Origin: an uncultured Clostridium sp.
Lineage (GTDB): Bacteria > Bacillota > Clostridia > TANB77 > CAG-508
Assembly (NCBI GenBank): GCA_900557195.1
Contig: USRT01000001.1
Span: 1-64,000, forward strand
Direction: 5' to 3'
DNA length: 64,000 bases
Part shown: one piece after another, positions 1 through 7,646 of the stretch
Position numbering within the stretch: the first letter of the stretch is position 1
Layout of the letters: each line of letters opens with the position of its first letter
Program-made: the position numbers and the translations under genes
The notes under the pieces: generated by a model
The model's database searches: none
What the model saw: the letters and a program-made list of their open reading frames with translations, nothing else
Told to the model about the DNA's origin: nothing

Positions 1-403
1 TAAGAATTAGTGCCACATGACTTCCTTTTGCTGCACCTGAACGATATTCAGCAAGTCCTGCACAATTTACATCATTTTCTACTTCACAAGGAATTTTAAA
101 TTTATCTTCTAATAGCTTTTTAAACTGCATTCCTGTATAGTTTGGAATTAATGGTGCCGAATAAAAAATAGCACCTTGTTCTGTATTAACCATTCCTGCC
201 GTTGAAATGCAAATTCCAGAAGCTTTTTCCTGAATTCGTCCTTGTAGTTTTTCTACAATTACAAAAACTTTTTCCAAAATTGCAGAACCACCTTTTTCAG
301 CTTCTGTTTTCATGGTTTCCTTCATCATGATTTCAGCATTTTCACAGATAATTCCATATTTAATCGCGGTTCCTCCAATGTCGATACTAATATATTTTTT
401 CAT
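1..403 (-). CDS. ROK-family sugar kinase/regulator, N-terminal part (runs off window)
   Basis: The first ~134 residues match the ROK fold: an N-terminal phosphate-binding IDIGGT motif at residues 6-11 and the sugar-site motif ENDVNCAG near residue 115. The family phosphorylates sugars such as glucose or N-acetylmannosamine, or acts as a DNA-binding repressor; no helix-turn-helix precedes the kinase here, so a kinase is more likely. The ATG at 401-403 has only a weak AGGA upstream and is in frame with the solute-binding ORF before it, so the piece can be read as the third part of one long chimeric ORF. Codon use (many G/C third bases) differs from the AT-rich native genes. The C-terminus lies outside the window. 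Confidence 0.75.
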   Translation of the reverse strand, partial: MKKYISIDIGGTAIKYGIICENAEIMMKETMKTEAEKGGSAILEKVFVIVEKLQGRIQEKASGICISTAGMVNTEQGAIFYSAPLIPNYTGMQFKKLLEDKFKIPCEVENDVNCAGLAEYRSGAAKGSHVALIL

Positions 404-1393
404 CTTATCCTGAACAATATCTACGGTCTCATCAAGTGATTTCTGACCTTCAAAATATTTGTATACTTCCTCACTGACCATTTCCTGAACTTTGCCGGTT
501 CCTGATATAATTCCACCCGCATTATTTATAAGCTCTTTTAACGTATTTACCTCCGCTTCGGTAGCAGGTCCTATCTCTACTTCAAAATCATTATAACCCA
601 TAGTAGTATTTCTCGGTTCAACGAGATTGCCGTTTTCATCCGTATAAGCCTCCGTTGTCGTAGCCTTTTTTATCATATTGTCAAACAACGCTTTTGATGT
701 AGGAATATTATACACATCTGCATTAACTCCTTTGGCTTGTTCCATAAATACATGCTTTATAAATTCCCATGCCGCATCCTGATTTTTTGCCGTACTGCTT
801 ATTGAAAGACACCCTCTTGGGTATGCTATATATGCGCGGTTTCCTGCTGCTCCCGGATATCCTATAAATTCAATGTCATCATCAAAAAGCTTTGTCTGAA
901 GCGTAATATCATCTAATGAAGATATATATACATATTCAAATAACTGCTTGCCTTCTTTAATCAGCTTATGAGTATCCTGGCTCATATCATCATACATGCC
1001 TTCTTCTGATTTAGGAAACGTGTTGCAGAATTCCAAAAACTTTTTAAATGTATCGCTGTCAAACGTTACCTCTCCTGTATCCCAATTTACATACGAATTA
1101 AATTGCTGTTCAAATAATAATGAAAAAATCAACTCTTTTGAATCAAACTCAAACATCATTGTACCTTCAGGCTTTGACTTATAATATTCAATAAACGAAT
1201 CCATCGACCAGTTATCTTTGTACTGTGCAAGCTCAGAAGCCTTCCCTGCAATTGTCCATATGGAAAATGAATTCATAAGATAATACTGCTTACCGTCTAC
1301 GGCAGTTTTATCAAGAATACCGTCTATAAAATAATCCTTGTTGATAACATCATCTTTATCCATATATGGAGTAAGGTCAGCAAGAAGGCCTTT
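404..1393 (-). pseudogene. Extracellular solute-binding protein, C-terminal ~330 residues, fused in frame
   Basis: The translation looks like the C-terminal two thirds of a family-1 ABC sugar-binding lipoprotein: GLLADLTPYM near the fusion point, AYPRGCLSIS and AAWEFIKH in the middle, and a terminal stretch with DETVDIVQDK. There is no start, signal peptide or lipobox; instead the frame opens directly out of the PP2C gene. No permease genes are adjacent. G+C and codon use are higher than in neighbouring native genes. I infer a foreign fragment joined by recombination or misassembly; as it stands it cannot be exported. Confidence 0.7.
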
Positions 1394-1573
1394 AGAAATA
1401 TAATTTTTTACAGAAGTTGTTGCAAGACTACTTGCAATTTCTCCACCATTATATCCACCCATTCCATCTGCCAAAACAAATAATTTTATTTGCTCTTCTA
1501 GATCTGATACATAATAATAATCTTGATTCATATCTCTTGCTTTTCCTATATCTGATTTAGCAAAAACTTTCAT
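1394..1573 (-). pseudogene. prpC: PP2C-type Ser/Thr phosphatase (PrpC/Stp), first 60 residues only
   Basis: The start ATG at 1571-1573 follows a strong AGGAGG, and the rlmN stop lies 10 bp upstream, as in the conserved Firmicute order rlmN-prpC-prkC-rsgA. The N-terminal PP2C metal motifs are present: SDIGKARDMNQD (residues 7-18) and LADGMGG (residues 35-41). The family dephosphorylates targets of the Hanks kinase PrkC. After about residue 60 the sequence changes without a stop into a solute-binding protein, so about 180 residues of phosphatase are missing. The join falls in an AT-rich AAAAAATTATATTTC stretch. Codon use is native up to this point. Confidence 0.8.
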
Positions 1574-1582
1574 ATATTCCTC

Positions 1583-2605
1583 CTATTTTAGGTTCTTTCT
1601 TCTTAATTGTCCACATGCTGCGTCTATATCCGAACCTAATTCTCTTCGTATTGTTGCTACAATTCCCTTTGAATTTAAATAATCTCTAAATTTTATTATG
1701 TTTTCATTTGTACTTTTAGTAAACTTACCGTTTTCTATTTTATTAATTGGTATTAAGTTAACATGACAAATCATACCTTTTAATAAATTAACTAATTCTT
1801 TTGCATCATCTAAATTATCATTATTATCTTTTGCTAGTGCATATTCAAATGATATTCTTTTATTAGTTATTTTTATATAATCCTTACACGCCTTCATTAA
1901 TTCTTCTATATTATATCTTAAATTAACAGGCATCATTTCACTTCTTTTTTCATTATTAGTTGCATGTAGCGATATAGATAAAGTACATTGTATATTCTCA
2001 TTTGCTAAATCATATATTCTTGGTACTAATCCACTAGTAGATACACTAATATGTCTTGCTCCTATATTTAAACCTTTAGGATTATTCATTGTTCTAATTG
2101 CATTTATTACATTGTCATAATTATCTAAAGGTTCTCCTATTCCCATAAAAACAACATTCGAAATATTAGATTTTGTATCTTGCTCTACTGCTAAAATTTG
2201 CTCTATAATTTCTCCTGAACTTAAATTTCTAACAAATTTGATTCCTGTTGATGCACAAAATTTACATCCCATTTTACATCCTATTTGTGATGATACACAA
2301 ATTGTTTTTCCATGATGATATTCCATTAAAACTGTTTCTATTGCATTACCATCTAAAACATCAAATAAATATTTTTTTGTTCCATCTGATGACTCTTGCT
2401 TTTTTAATATATTGAAATTACAAATTGAAAAATTCGTCTTTAATTTTTCTCTTAATTCTAAAGAAAGATTGGTCATATCGTCAAAACTTGTTACTTTATC
2501 TACATATAGCCATTTAAAAATCTGCTCTGCTCTATACCCTTTTTCTCCAATATTTATTATCTCTTTTTTTAAATCTTCCAAATTATAATCTTTTATGTTT
2601 TTCAT
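1583..2605 (-). CDS. rlmN: 23S rRNA (A2503-C2) / tRNA (A37-C2) methyltransferase RlmN
   Basis: This radical-SAM enzyme methylates C2 of adenosine 2503 in 23S rRNA and A37 of some tRNAs. The protein has 340 residues, usual for the family. It shows the SAM cluster motif CKMGCKFC near residue 110, the preceding VSSQIG, the GIGEPL motif, and a C-terminal region ending AACGQLR with the catalytic cysteine. The start has a modest upstream purine stretch. The gene is the first cistron before the truncated prpC and has native AT-rich codon use. It has no in-frame CGG, and its one coding-strand TCGGAT (out of frame, in GSD) causes no shift, which makes it a useful control for the CGG phenomenon. Confidence 0.95.
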   Translation of the reverse strand: MKNIKDYNLEDLKKEIINIGEKGYRAEQIFKWLYVDKVTSFDDMTNLSLELREKLKTNFSICNFNILKKQESSDGTKKYLFDVLDGNAIETVLMEYHHGKTICVSSQIGCKMGCKFCASTGIKFVRNLSSGEIIEQILAVEQDTKSNISNVVFMGIGEPLDNYDNVINAIRTMNNPKGLNIGARHISVSTSGLVPRIYDLANENIQCTLSISLHATNNEKRSEMMPVNLRYNIEELMKACKDYIKITNKRISFEYALAKDNNDNLDDAKELVNLLKGMICHVNLIPINKIENGKFTKSTNENIIKFRDYLNSKGIVATIRRELGSDIDAACGQLRRKNLK

Positions 2606-2733
2606 TTTTCTCTATTCTTTCTTTTTGATATTTATTCTATTCTTTTATATCATACAAGTATAAATTTTTCAAGCTGTTTTGATTATTTTAGGCTGACTGG
2701 TGTTACAGGATAATACTTTAACATTGTAGAGTA

Positions 2734-2948
2734 GTCAAAACTCCATATATATAAATGTTTTTGAGATATAATGTTTGACTGGAATAATTTTAGAAATTCT
2801 TAGCGAAATTTTTGGAAATTGTTCGTGGCTTTTCTTTTTAAAAAAAGAAAAGAGCACAGAAAGGGTGCCGAAAATTGGCTTAGAATTTCTTAAATTATGT
2901 AAGGAAACCATTATATCTCAAAAACATTTATATATATGGAGTTTTGAC
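2734..2948. repeat. Long palindromic element with perfect 40-bp arms
   Basis: The arm at 2734-2773 is the exact reverse complement of 2909-2948. The ~135 bp between them contain a smaller palindrome (CTTTTCTTTTTAAAAAAAGAAAAG region near 2840) and no ORF. It lies between the divergent rlmN and deacetylase genes. Its sequence is unrelated to the 21.2-kb element family, but the layout (long exact arms around a structured core) is the same. The rest of 2606-3054 holds only AT-rich spacer. Confidence 0.85.
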
Positions 2949-3054
2949 GGCTAATTTTAAACCACCCATTATCTAGTAACTGACTATTAACAATAATTTA
3001 ATTTTAGTAATTCTTTGCATCTTTTCTTATATATATAATATAGGAGATGTTGTT

Positions 3055-3846
3055 ATGAAACTTTTAATTATGAATAAAAAAACAATACAAAAATATTCAT
3101 ATATAATTTTAGTAATTCTATTATTTTCTACAATTGTATTTATATATTTAGATAATAATAATAGCCATGCAGATCCTTCAAGAAATTTTTTATCTAGTGA
3201 AATAAAAAATAAAATACAAAATATATATGAAAGCAATGAAAAAATCGCTTATTTAACTTTTGATGATGGTCCCAGCAAAGTTGTTACCCCAAAAGTACTA
3301 GACATATTAAAACAAAATAATATACTTGCAAACTTTTTTGTTGTTGGAAAACATGTCGAAGAATATCCAGAGTTAGTAAAACAAGCCTATGAAGATGGTC
3401 ACTTTATTGCAAATCATGGTTATTCTCATAATAATTCAAAACTTTATAAAAGCAAACAAGACTTTATAAACGAAATATTAGAAACAGATAAAGAAATTGC
3501 AAAAGCTATTGGTAAAGATAGTTATTGTTCTCACATTTTTAGATTTCCAAATGGTTCTATGAGTAAAATACATTACTCTGATAAGAAAAAAGCTCTAAAA
3601 TATTTAGAAGAAATAGATTATACATATATAGATTGGAATGCTTTAAATAATGATTCTATGAAAAAATACTCAAACTCTGAACTTATATCTAATCTAAAAA
3701 GCAGCATTAAAAATAAAGGTACTATTGTAATTCTAATGCATGATACAGGCGATGTTAATAAAACATATGATGTCTTAGAAGAATCTATTAATCTTATAAA
3801 ATCGGAGGGATATAAATTTAAAACATTCTATGACCTACTAAAATAA
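3055..3846 (+). CDS. Polysaccharide deacetylase (NodB domain), membrane-anchored
   Basis: The family removes acetyl groups from peptidoglycan GlcNAc/MurNAc or other polysaccharides outside the cell. Residues 14-32 form an N-terminal membrane anchor or uncleaved signal. The NodB motifs follow: TFDDGPS (residues ~69-75, catalytic and metal Asp), the metal-binding H-G-YSHNN motif (~residues 121-127), the FRFPNGS motif, and LMHDTG near residue 230. The length of 263 is typical of spore or cell-wall deacetylases of the PdaA/YlxY type. GGAGATG lies 5 bp before the ATG. It is monocistronic and convergent with the next pair, with a shared terminator. It could be a sporulation deacetylase; the sequence alone does not decide. 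Confidence 0.88.
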   Translation: MKLLIMNKKTIQKYSYIILVILLFSTIVFIYLDNNNSHADPSRNFLSSEIKNKIQNIYESNEKIAYLTFDDGPSKVVTPKVLDILKQNNILANFFVVGKHVEEYPELVKQAYEDGHFIANHGYSHNNSKLYKSKQDFINEILETDKEIAKAIGKDSYCSHIFRFPNGSMSKIHYSDKKKALKYLEEIDYTYIDWNALNNDSMKKYSNSELISNLKSSIKNKGTIVILMHDTGDVNKTYDVLEESINLIKSEGYKFKTFYDLLK

Positions 3847-3927
3847 CAATTACAACTTCAATCAAATATGCCAATTAATATGGCTTTTCAAAAAATATAA
3901 ATTATGTATATAGATACATTTGAGCAA

Positions 3928-3975
3928 AATAAAAAAAGTATGTGTATTTAAGTAATACATATACTTTTTTTATTT
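3928..3975. terminator. Bidirectional intrinsic terminator
   Basis: AAAAAAAGTATGTG and its complement CATATACTTTTTTT flank a short loop between the convergent deacetylase gene and the minus-strand HI0074-like gene. A-runs and T-runs on the two sides allow use in both directions. Confidence 0.8.
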
Positions 3976-3983
3976 ACATATGC

Positions 3984-4370
3984 CTATATATTTTCAAATT
4001 TATCTTTCAACTTTACAAACAAATCTATGTATTCATTTTTTATCTTCTCATATATTTCTCTTGATGTATCTTCATTATATAAATAAGATAATAAATTTCT
4101 TGAAAGCATCATTTGTATCCACATTTCACCATCTTCTATTATTCCTTGTTTAAATCCTAATTGTATAACCTCTCTTGGACTTCCCGTTTTTTCTGTTAAT
4201 CCTAAATATTCTAAGTAATCTTTCACCATTTTCCAAGATAGTTCAAATGTAAATTCAAATCTATGTAATATTCCATCAATAGCTAAATCGTTTATTTCTG
4301 TATTTAGAGCTTCCATAAGTCTATCTAATGCATTCAAAAAATCGTTTTTTCTTTGCATAAATCTCTCCAT
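3984..4370 (-). CDS. Nucleotidyltransferase substrate-binding protein, HI0074 family (HEPN-like four-helix bundle)
   Basis: The 128-residue helical protein carries the family signature FEFTFELSWKMVKDYL (residues ~38-53) and a SPREVIQLGF helix. HI0074-type proteins are HEPN-fold partners of minimal nucleotidyltransferases (MNT), encoded next to them; some such pairs act as toxin-antitoxin modules in which the MNT modifies and neutralises the HEPN protein. The gene overlaps the stop of the upstream MNT gene by one base (TAATG), implying translational coupling. Because that MNT carries an in-frame TGA, this protein may lack its partner. Confidence 0.85.
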   Translation of the reverse strand: MERFMQRKNDFLNALDRLMEALNTEINDLAIDGILHRFEFTFELSWKMVKDYLEYLGLTEKTGSPREVIQLGFKQGIIEDGEMWIQMMLSRNLLSYLYNEDTSREIYEKIKNEYIDLFVKLKDKFENI

Positions 4371-4656
4371 TATAATACTACTCCTTCTCTTGAAATAGAA
4401 TTTATAAATTCCTTCTTAGTAATTTTCTTCACAAAGACAATATCAAATGTATATGGAATATCTAATAAATCAAATTCATTTAGTATTTTATATTCGTCTT
4501 CATCTTTTATATCACCAAATATAGCAATATCAATATCCGAATTTTTTTTATAATTGCCTCATGCTCTAGAACCAAAAATTTTAAATTGATATTTGTAATA
4601 TTTATTTGTTATTTTTTTATTTGTAAATATATTTCTTCTGATAATCCATATCTCAT
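4370..4656 (-). pseudogene. Minimal nucleotidyltransferase (MNT/MntA-like) with one in-frame TGA
   Basis: The frame starts at ATG 4654-4656 behind AGAGGTG and runs to TAA at 4370-4372, interrupted only by TGA at 4559-4561. The nucleotidyltransferase signature is visible as IFGSRA-(TGA)-GNYKKNSDIDIA, where families normally have Arg, Lys, Met or Leu at the interrupted site; the catalytic SDID pair is intact. About 95 residues is the normal size. Either a single nonsense mutation has occurred or TGA is read through. A one-base change from AGA would restore the usual Arg. Confidence 0.75.
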
Positions 4657-4727
4657 TTTGTTTACACCTCTTTTTTATTATAAATTAATACATATGTTTT
4701 TTCAATATTTTTTTATATATTATTAAT

Positions 4728-4855
4728 GATAGGTTTTATTTCATGGTATAAAACCTATCATTAGTAGTTGCTAACACGCTTCAAGATTGGTTTAAATTTG
4801 TACGTATATTAAACATTGTTTTCTCTCTTAAATAAGCTGTAAAATGTGCAAAACA
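4728..4855. repeat. Truncated copy of the 21.2-kb palindromic element (3' half)
   Basis: It retains the conserved core ...GGTATAAA... then CACGCTTCAAGATTGG followed by TTTAAATTT, and the 3' flank TTTTCTCTCTTAAATA. The 5' arm is missing. A secondary short palindrome, TAGGTTTTATTTCATGGTATAAAACCTA, sits at its left side. Confidence 0.7.
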
Positions 4856-4861
4856 GTCATT

Positions 4862-5557
4862 CTATATTTTTTTAAATTCTTCTAATCTAATTTCATATGC
4901 CTTCATACATTCTTCTTCAAAAACAAGTTTTGGTTCATTTACTCCCATCAATTTTAATAATTTTTTTGTAAAAAGAGGATTTAAAATTAATATTGGTCCG
5001 AGCAAGCTTGTTCCAAAAAAGTTTCTTATACGTATCCCCTCTAAATTAGATTCTTTATTTATTCCAATACCTTTAGCCACCTTTATAAAATAATTTTCTT
5101 TATTCTCTCCATATTCCATAGTAAACTGACTTTTAAATCCAACTATTTCTATATCTTCAAATTGCCCTATAAAAAGACAATTATATCTATTAAACATGTC
5201 TCTTTTTGAATGTAAATTAATTATTCCTAATCCTTCTACTTTACTTCCATCTTCATTCTCTATGTAATCTTCTAATACCTGCATTGCGTTTCCTATAAAT
5301 AAAAATACAACATCTTTATTTATTAATTCTTGAATTCTTTCTTTATATTCTAATAATTTTTGAATTACCTTTTCTTGCATTTTTTCTGTCATTGGACCTA
5401 GATATATTAAATTCACATTATTTTCTACAAAATATGGAATATCTTCTATTGATGTACTAATAAATTCTGCATCTGGTAAACACTTTTGTAAATATTTCAT
5501 ATTGCTTATATCACCAAACAAATTACATAACTCAGGAAATAAAACTTCTATCTTCAT
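4862..5557 (-). CDS. gatD: GatD-like glutamine amidotransferase subunit (type 1 GATase-like), catalytic residues missing
   Basis: GatD normally hydrolyses glutamine and passes ammonia to MurT, which amidates the D-Glu of lipid II. The 231-residue length, the position directly downstream of murT (26-bp overlap), and motifs such as IYLGPMTEKMQE near residue 52 and GTSLLGPILILNP near residue 180 identify the family. Two catalytic positions differ: the nucleophile region usually reading CGGYQ is IGNAMQ (residues ~94-99), and the histidine of GTYLHGP is Leu (GTSLLGP). This protein is therefore probably not a working glutaminase. It may be a structural partner or act in another MurT-type reaction with free ammonia. 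Frame and codon use are normal. Confidence 0.8.
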   Translation of the reverse strand: MKIEVLFPELCNLFGDISNMKYLQKCLPDAEFISTSIEDIPYFVENNVNLIYLGPMTEKMQEKVIQKLLEYKERIQELINKDVVFLFIGNAMQVLEDYIENEDGSKVEGLGIINLHSKRDMFNRYNCLFIGQFEDIEIVGFKSQFTMEYGENKENYFIKVAKGIGINKESNLEGIRIRNFFGTSLLGPILILNPLFTKKLLKLMGVNEPKLVFEEECMKAYEIRLEEFKKI

Positions 5558-6935
5558 AACTATTCTCCTCCATCTTCTTTTGTATTTTAATTATTTCTTT
5601 TACTTTATTCTTTACATTTTCACATAATTCAAGTGAATATAAATCATATAAAATGAATACCTTTTCTATATTGTTTGTTTCTAAATTAGATACAGCTTCA
5701 ATTTCGTCTCTAGCATAAACAATCTTTTCTTTTGGAACACCCGCCATTAGTAAACGTACGACCGTATCCATATATCTTTTTCCACCAACAATAATTTGCT
5801 TTGTTTCTTCACTGTTTAAAAATTCATAATCAGCATCATAATACCATGTTATTACTTCTGAATCCTCATGTAAATCATCTAATATTAATATTACAGATTT
5901 ACTTTCCTTTTGTTTTCTTACATAATCAAATGCTCTAGAACATGCAATTGGATTTTGCCCTTTTGCTAAATGCATAATTATTTCTATTCCTGATTCTTCT
6001 TCTTTTTTAAATCTCGTTTCAACTACATTTAGCTTTCTCATAGATTCTCTTATTTCTTTAGAATCAAGTCCTATTTGTTTAAGTACTGTAATTGCTGCTA
6101 TAATATTGTATATATTAATTATATTATCAGATATTAATGGATAGTTTTCAATAATTCCTTTTTCTTTAATTTTTATACTTTTTTCTTCTTCATTTATATC
6201 TGTACACAAATAATCTATTTCTGGTGTTTTATAATCACATTTTGGACAATGCATTTTACCAATATGATGATATCTATAATAATCATATTTTAATTTAGAA
6301 GAGCATTTTGGACAAACAATAATATCTCTTACAATGTTTTCACTTTCTATTGTATCATCTGGTATTTTATCTATTCCAAAAAATATTTTTTTATTTTCTC
6401 TACCTAAATTACTACAAATAGGATCATCTCCATTTAGTATTAGTATAGTTTCTTTTGGCAAATTATCATTAATAACATTATATATAAATTCTGTATGTGC
6501 ATTTCTTTTTAATGAATCTCTAAATAAGTTAGTACATATTAGATATGTTGGTTTTAGATATGGATATATTATTTTTGAACTTCTCTCATCTATTTCTAAT
6601 ACAGCAATCTTCTTTTTTACTTTTCCTGTAATAGATACTCCATTAATTAGACTTGTTGTAATTCCAGATTTAATATTAGAGCCTAGTTTATTTTCTATAA
6701 TAGAATAACCATTGTCTATCAATATATCATCTATAAAATTAGATACTGTAGTTTTTCCATTTGTTCCTGTTACTCCAATTATTATCTCTGGTTTTTCAAT
6801 TTGTGCAATAAAGCCTTTACATAACTTTAATGCTATTCTTCCTGGAAAGTCTGTGGCATTCCTTCTTAACAATCTTAAAATTTTTGTAATTACTTTTGCT
6901 ATAGCTAGTACTATAATAAACTTTAAATTTTTCAT
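5532..6935 (-). CDS. murT: MurT-like lipid II isoglutaminyl synthase, ligase subunit
   Basis: MurT is a Mur-ligase relative that uses ATP to activate the D-Glu carboxylate of lipid II for amidation. The 467 residues show an N-terminal hydrophobic helix, the P-loop GVTGTNGKTT (residues ~54-63), and a four-cysteine ribbon with CPKCSSKLK and CPKCDYK (~residues 205-235), typical of MurT. The C-terminal domain carries LDDLHEDSEVITWYYDADYE, which holds the conserved Asp that works with GatD. No in-frame CGG is present. It is transcribed first, and gatD follows with overlap. No promoter is obvious, though the spacer upstream is AT-rich. Confidence 0.88.
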   Translation of the reverse strand: MKNLKFIIVLAIAKVITKILRLLRRNATDFPGRIALKLCKGFIAQIEKPEIIIGVTGTNGKTTVSNFIDDILIDNGYSIIENKLGSNIKSGITTSLINGVSITGKVKKKIAVLEIDERSSKIIYPYLKPTYLICTNLFRDSLKRNAHTEFIYNVINDNLPKETILILNGDDPICSNLGRENKKIFFGIDKIPDDTIESENIVRDIIVCPKCSSKLKYDYYRYHHIGKMHCPKCDYKTPEIDYLCTDINEEEKSIKIKEKGIIENYPLISDNIINIYNIIAAITVLKQIGLDSKEIRESMRKLNVVETRFKKEEESGIEIIMHLAKGQNPIACSRAFDYVRKQKESKSVILILDDLHEDSEVITWYYDADYEFLNSEETKQIIVGGKRYMDTVVRLLMAGVPKEKIVYARDEIEAVSNLETNNIEKVFILYDLYSLELCENVKNKVKEIIKIQKKMEENSYEDRSFIS

Positions 6936-7193
6936 ATGTATCTCCTTTTACTTTTTATACAAAATAATCTCTAATATATAGACAAATAATTTATATAAAA
7001 AGTTGCATTTTTACAAAATTCTACATTTATCGTTTATATTTTACAACGAAATTTAATATAATTAATTGTCATATTGTAATGTATCAAAATAAAATTTCTC
7101 TTCTAACAACATTACTTCATTCAATATAAGATTTTATATTTTATAAATTCTTAAGATGGCTATTATTCTGCTTTCCTTGTTTTCGTTACATAA
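6936..7193. other. AT-rich spacer
   Basis: Between murT (transcribed leftward) and the terminator of the next gene I see no ORF with a ribosome site, no repeat core and no strong hairpin. It presumably holds the murT promoter. Confidence 0.5.
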
Positions 7194-7240
7194 TTAAGAG
7201 ACTAAGAAACTTTTTATTGTTTCTTAGCCCCTTAATTATG
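7194..7240 (-). terminator. Intrinsic terminator of the coiled-coil gene
   Basis: TTAAGAGACTAAGAAAC pairs with GTTTCTTAGCCCCTTAA around a short TTTTTATT loop. It overlaps the 3' end of the coding region at 7236 and reads in the minus direction. Confidence 0.7.
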
Positions 7241-7478
7241 CGATTTTTGAATAAATATCATCTAACAATTTTTCTATTCTCGAAATTCTTGTTTCAAAAA
7301 CAGTATTTGTCATATCGCTTATTTCGTTATATTCCTGTAACTTTTGTAATTTTTTCATATTCGTTTTATGATTTTTTTCTACTATTTTAATTGTTTTTTC
7401 TTGATTATTTTTTATTTCATTAACTACTTCTTTTATTTGCTTGATTTCTTCACCATTAACTCTTCCTGTTACTTTCAT
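7236..7478 (-). CDS. Small coiled-coil protein of unknown function
   Basis: About 80 residues, almost entirely helical and charged, with heptad-like spacing (EIKQIKEVVNEIKN, later ISRIEKLLDDIYSKI). It has no cysteine, no signal peptide and no recognised domain. I choose the ATG at 7476-7478 (MKVTGRV) because AGAGGTGG lies 7 bp upstream; a start seven codons earlier would bury this ribosome site. A clear promoter (7514-7542) and a terminator make it a single-gene transcript between murT and aspS. The function is unknown. Confidence 0.7.
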   Translation of the reverse strand: MKVTGRVNGEEIKQIKEVVNEIKNNQEKTIKIVEKNHKTNMKKLQKLQEYNEISDMTNTVFETRISRIEKLLDDIYSKIA

Positions 7479-7513
7479 ACTTAAACCACCTCTTTGCAAA
7501 TAAAATCATATAT

Positions 7514-7542
7514 ATCCTATCACAAAACATTTGTGTGGTCAA
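7514..7542 (-). promoter_or_regulatory. Sigma-A type promoter for the coiled-coil gene
   Basis: On the minus strand TTGACC (7537-7542) is separated by 17 bp from TAGGAT (7514-7519). Just upstream, TTTTGACAAAA resembles a Spo0A box (TTCGACA) with one difference, so sporulation control is possible but unproven. Confidence 0.6.
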
Positions 7543-7646
7543 TAGATTTTTGTCAAAATTTATTATTTTGATTACTATCTGCTACCATTCTAACTTAATT
7601 CTATCTGCAACTAGTAAAATAGCATATTAATAAAAAAATTTAACAT

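Noticed and set aside
996..1184. Plus-strand open frame in the chimeric left edge
   Set aside because: It is opposite the clear solute-binding protein frame and has no ribosome site.
4559..4561. Selenocysteine at the MNT TGA
   Set aside because: Position is normally a basic or large residue, not a redox Cys, and no SECIS-like hairpin is evident downstream.
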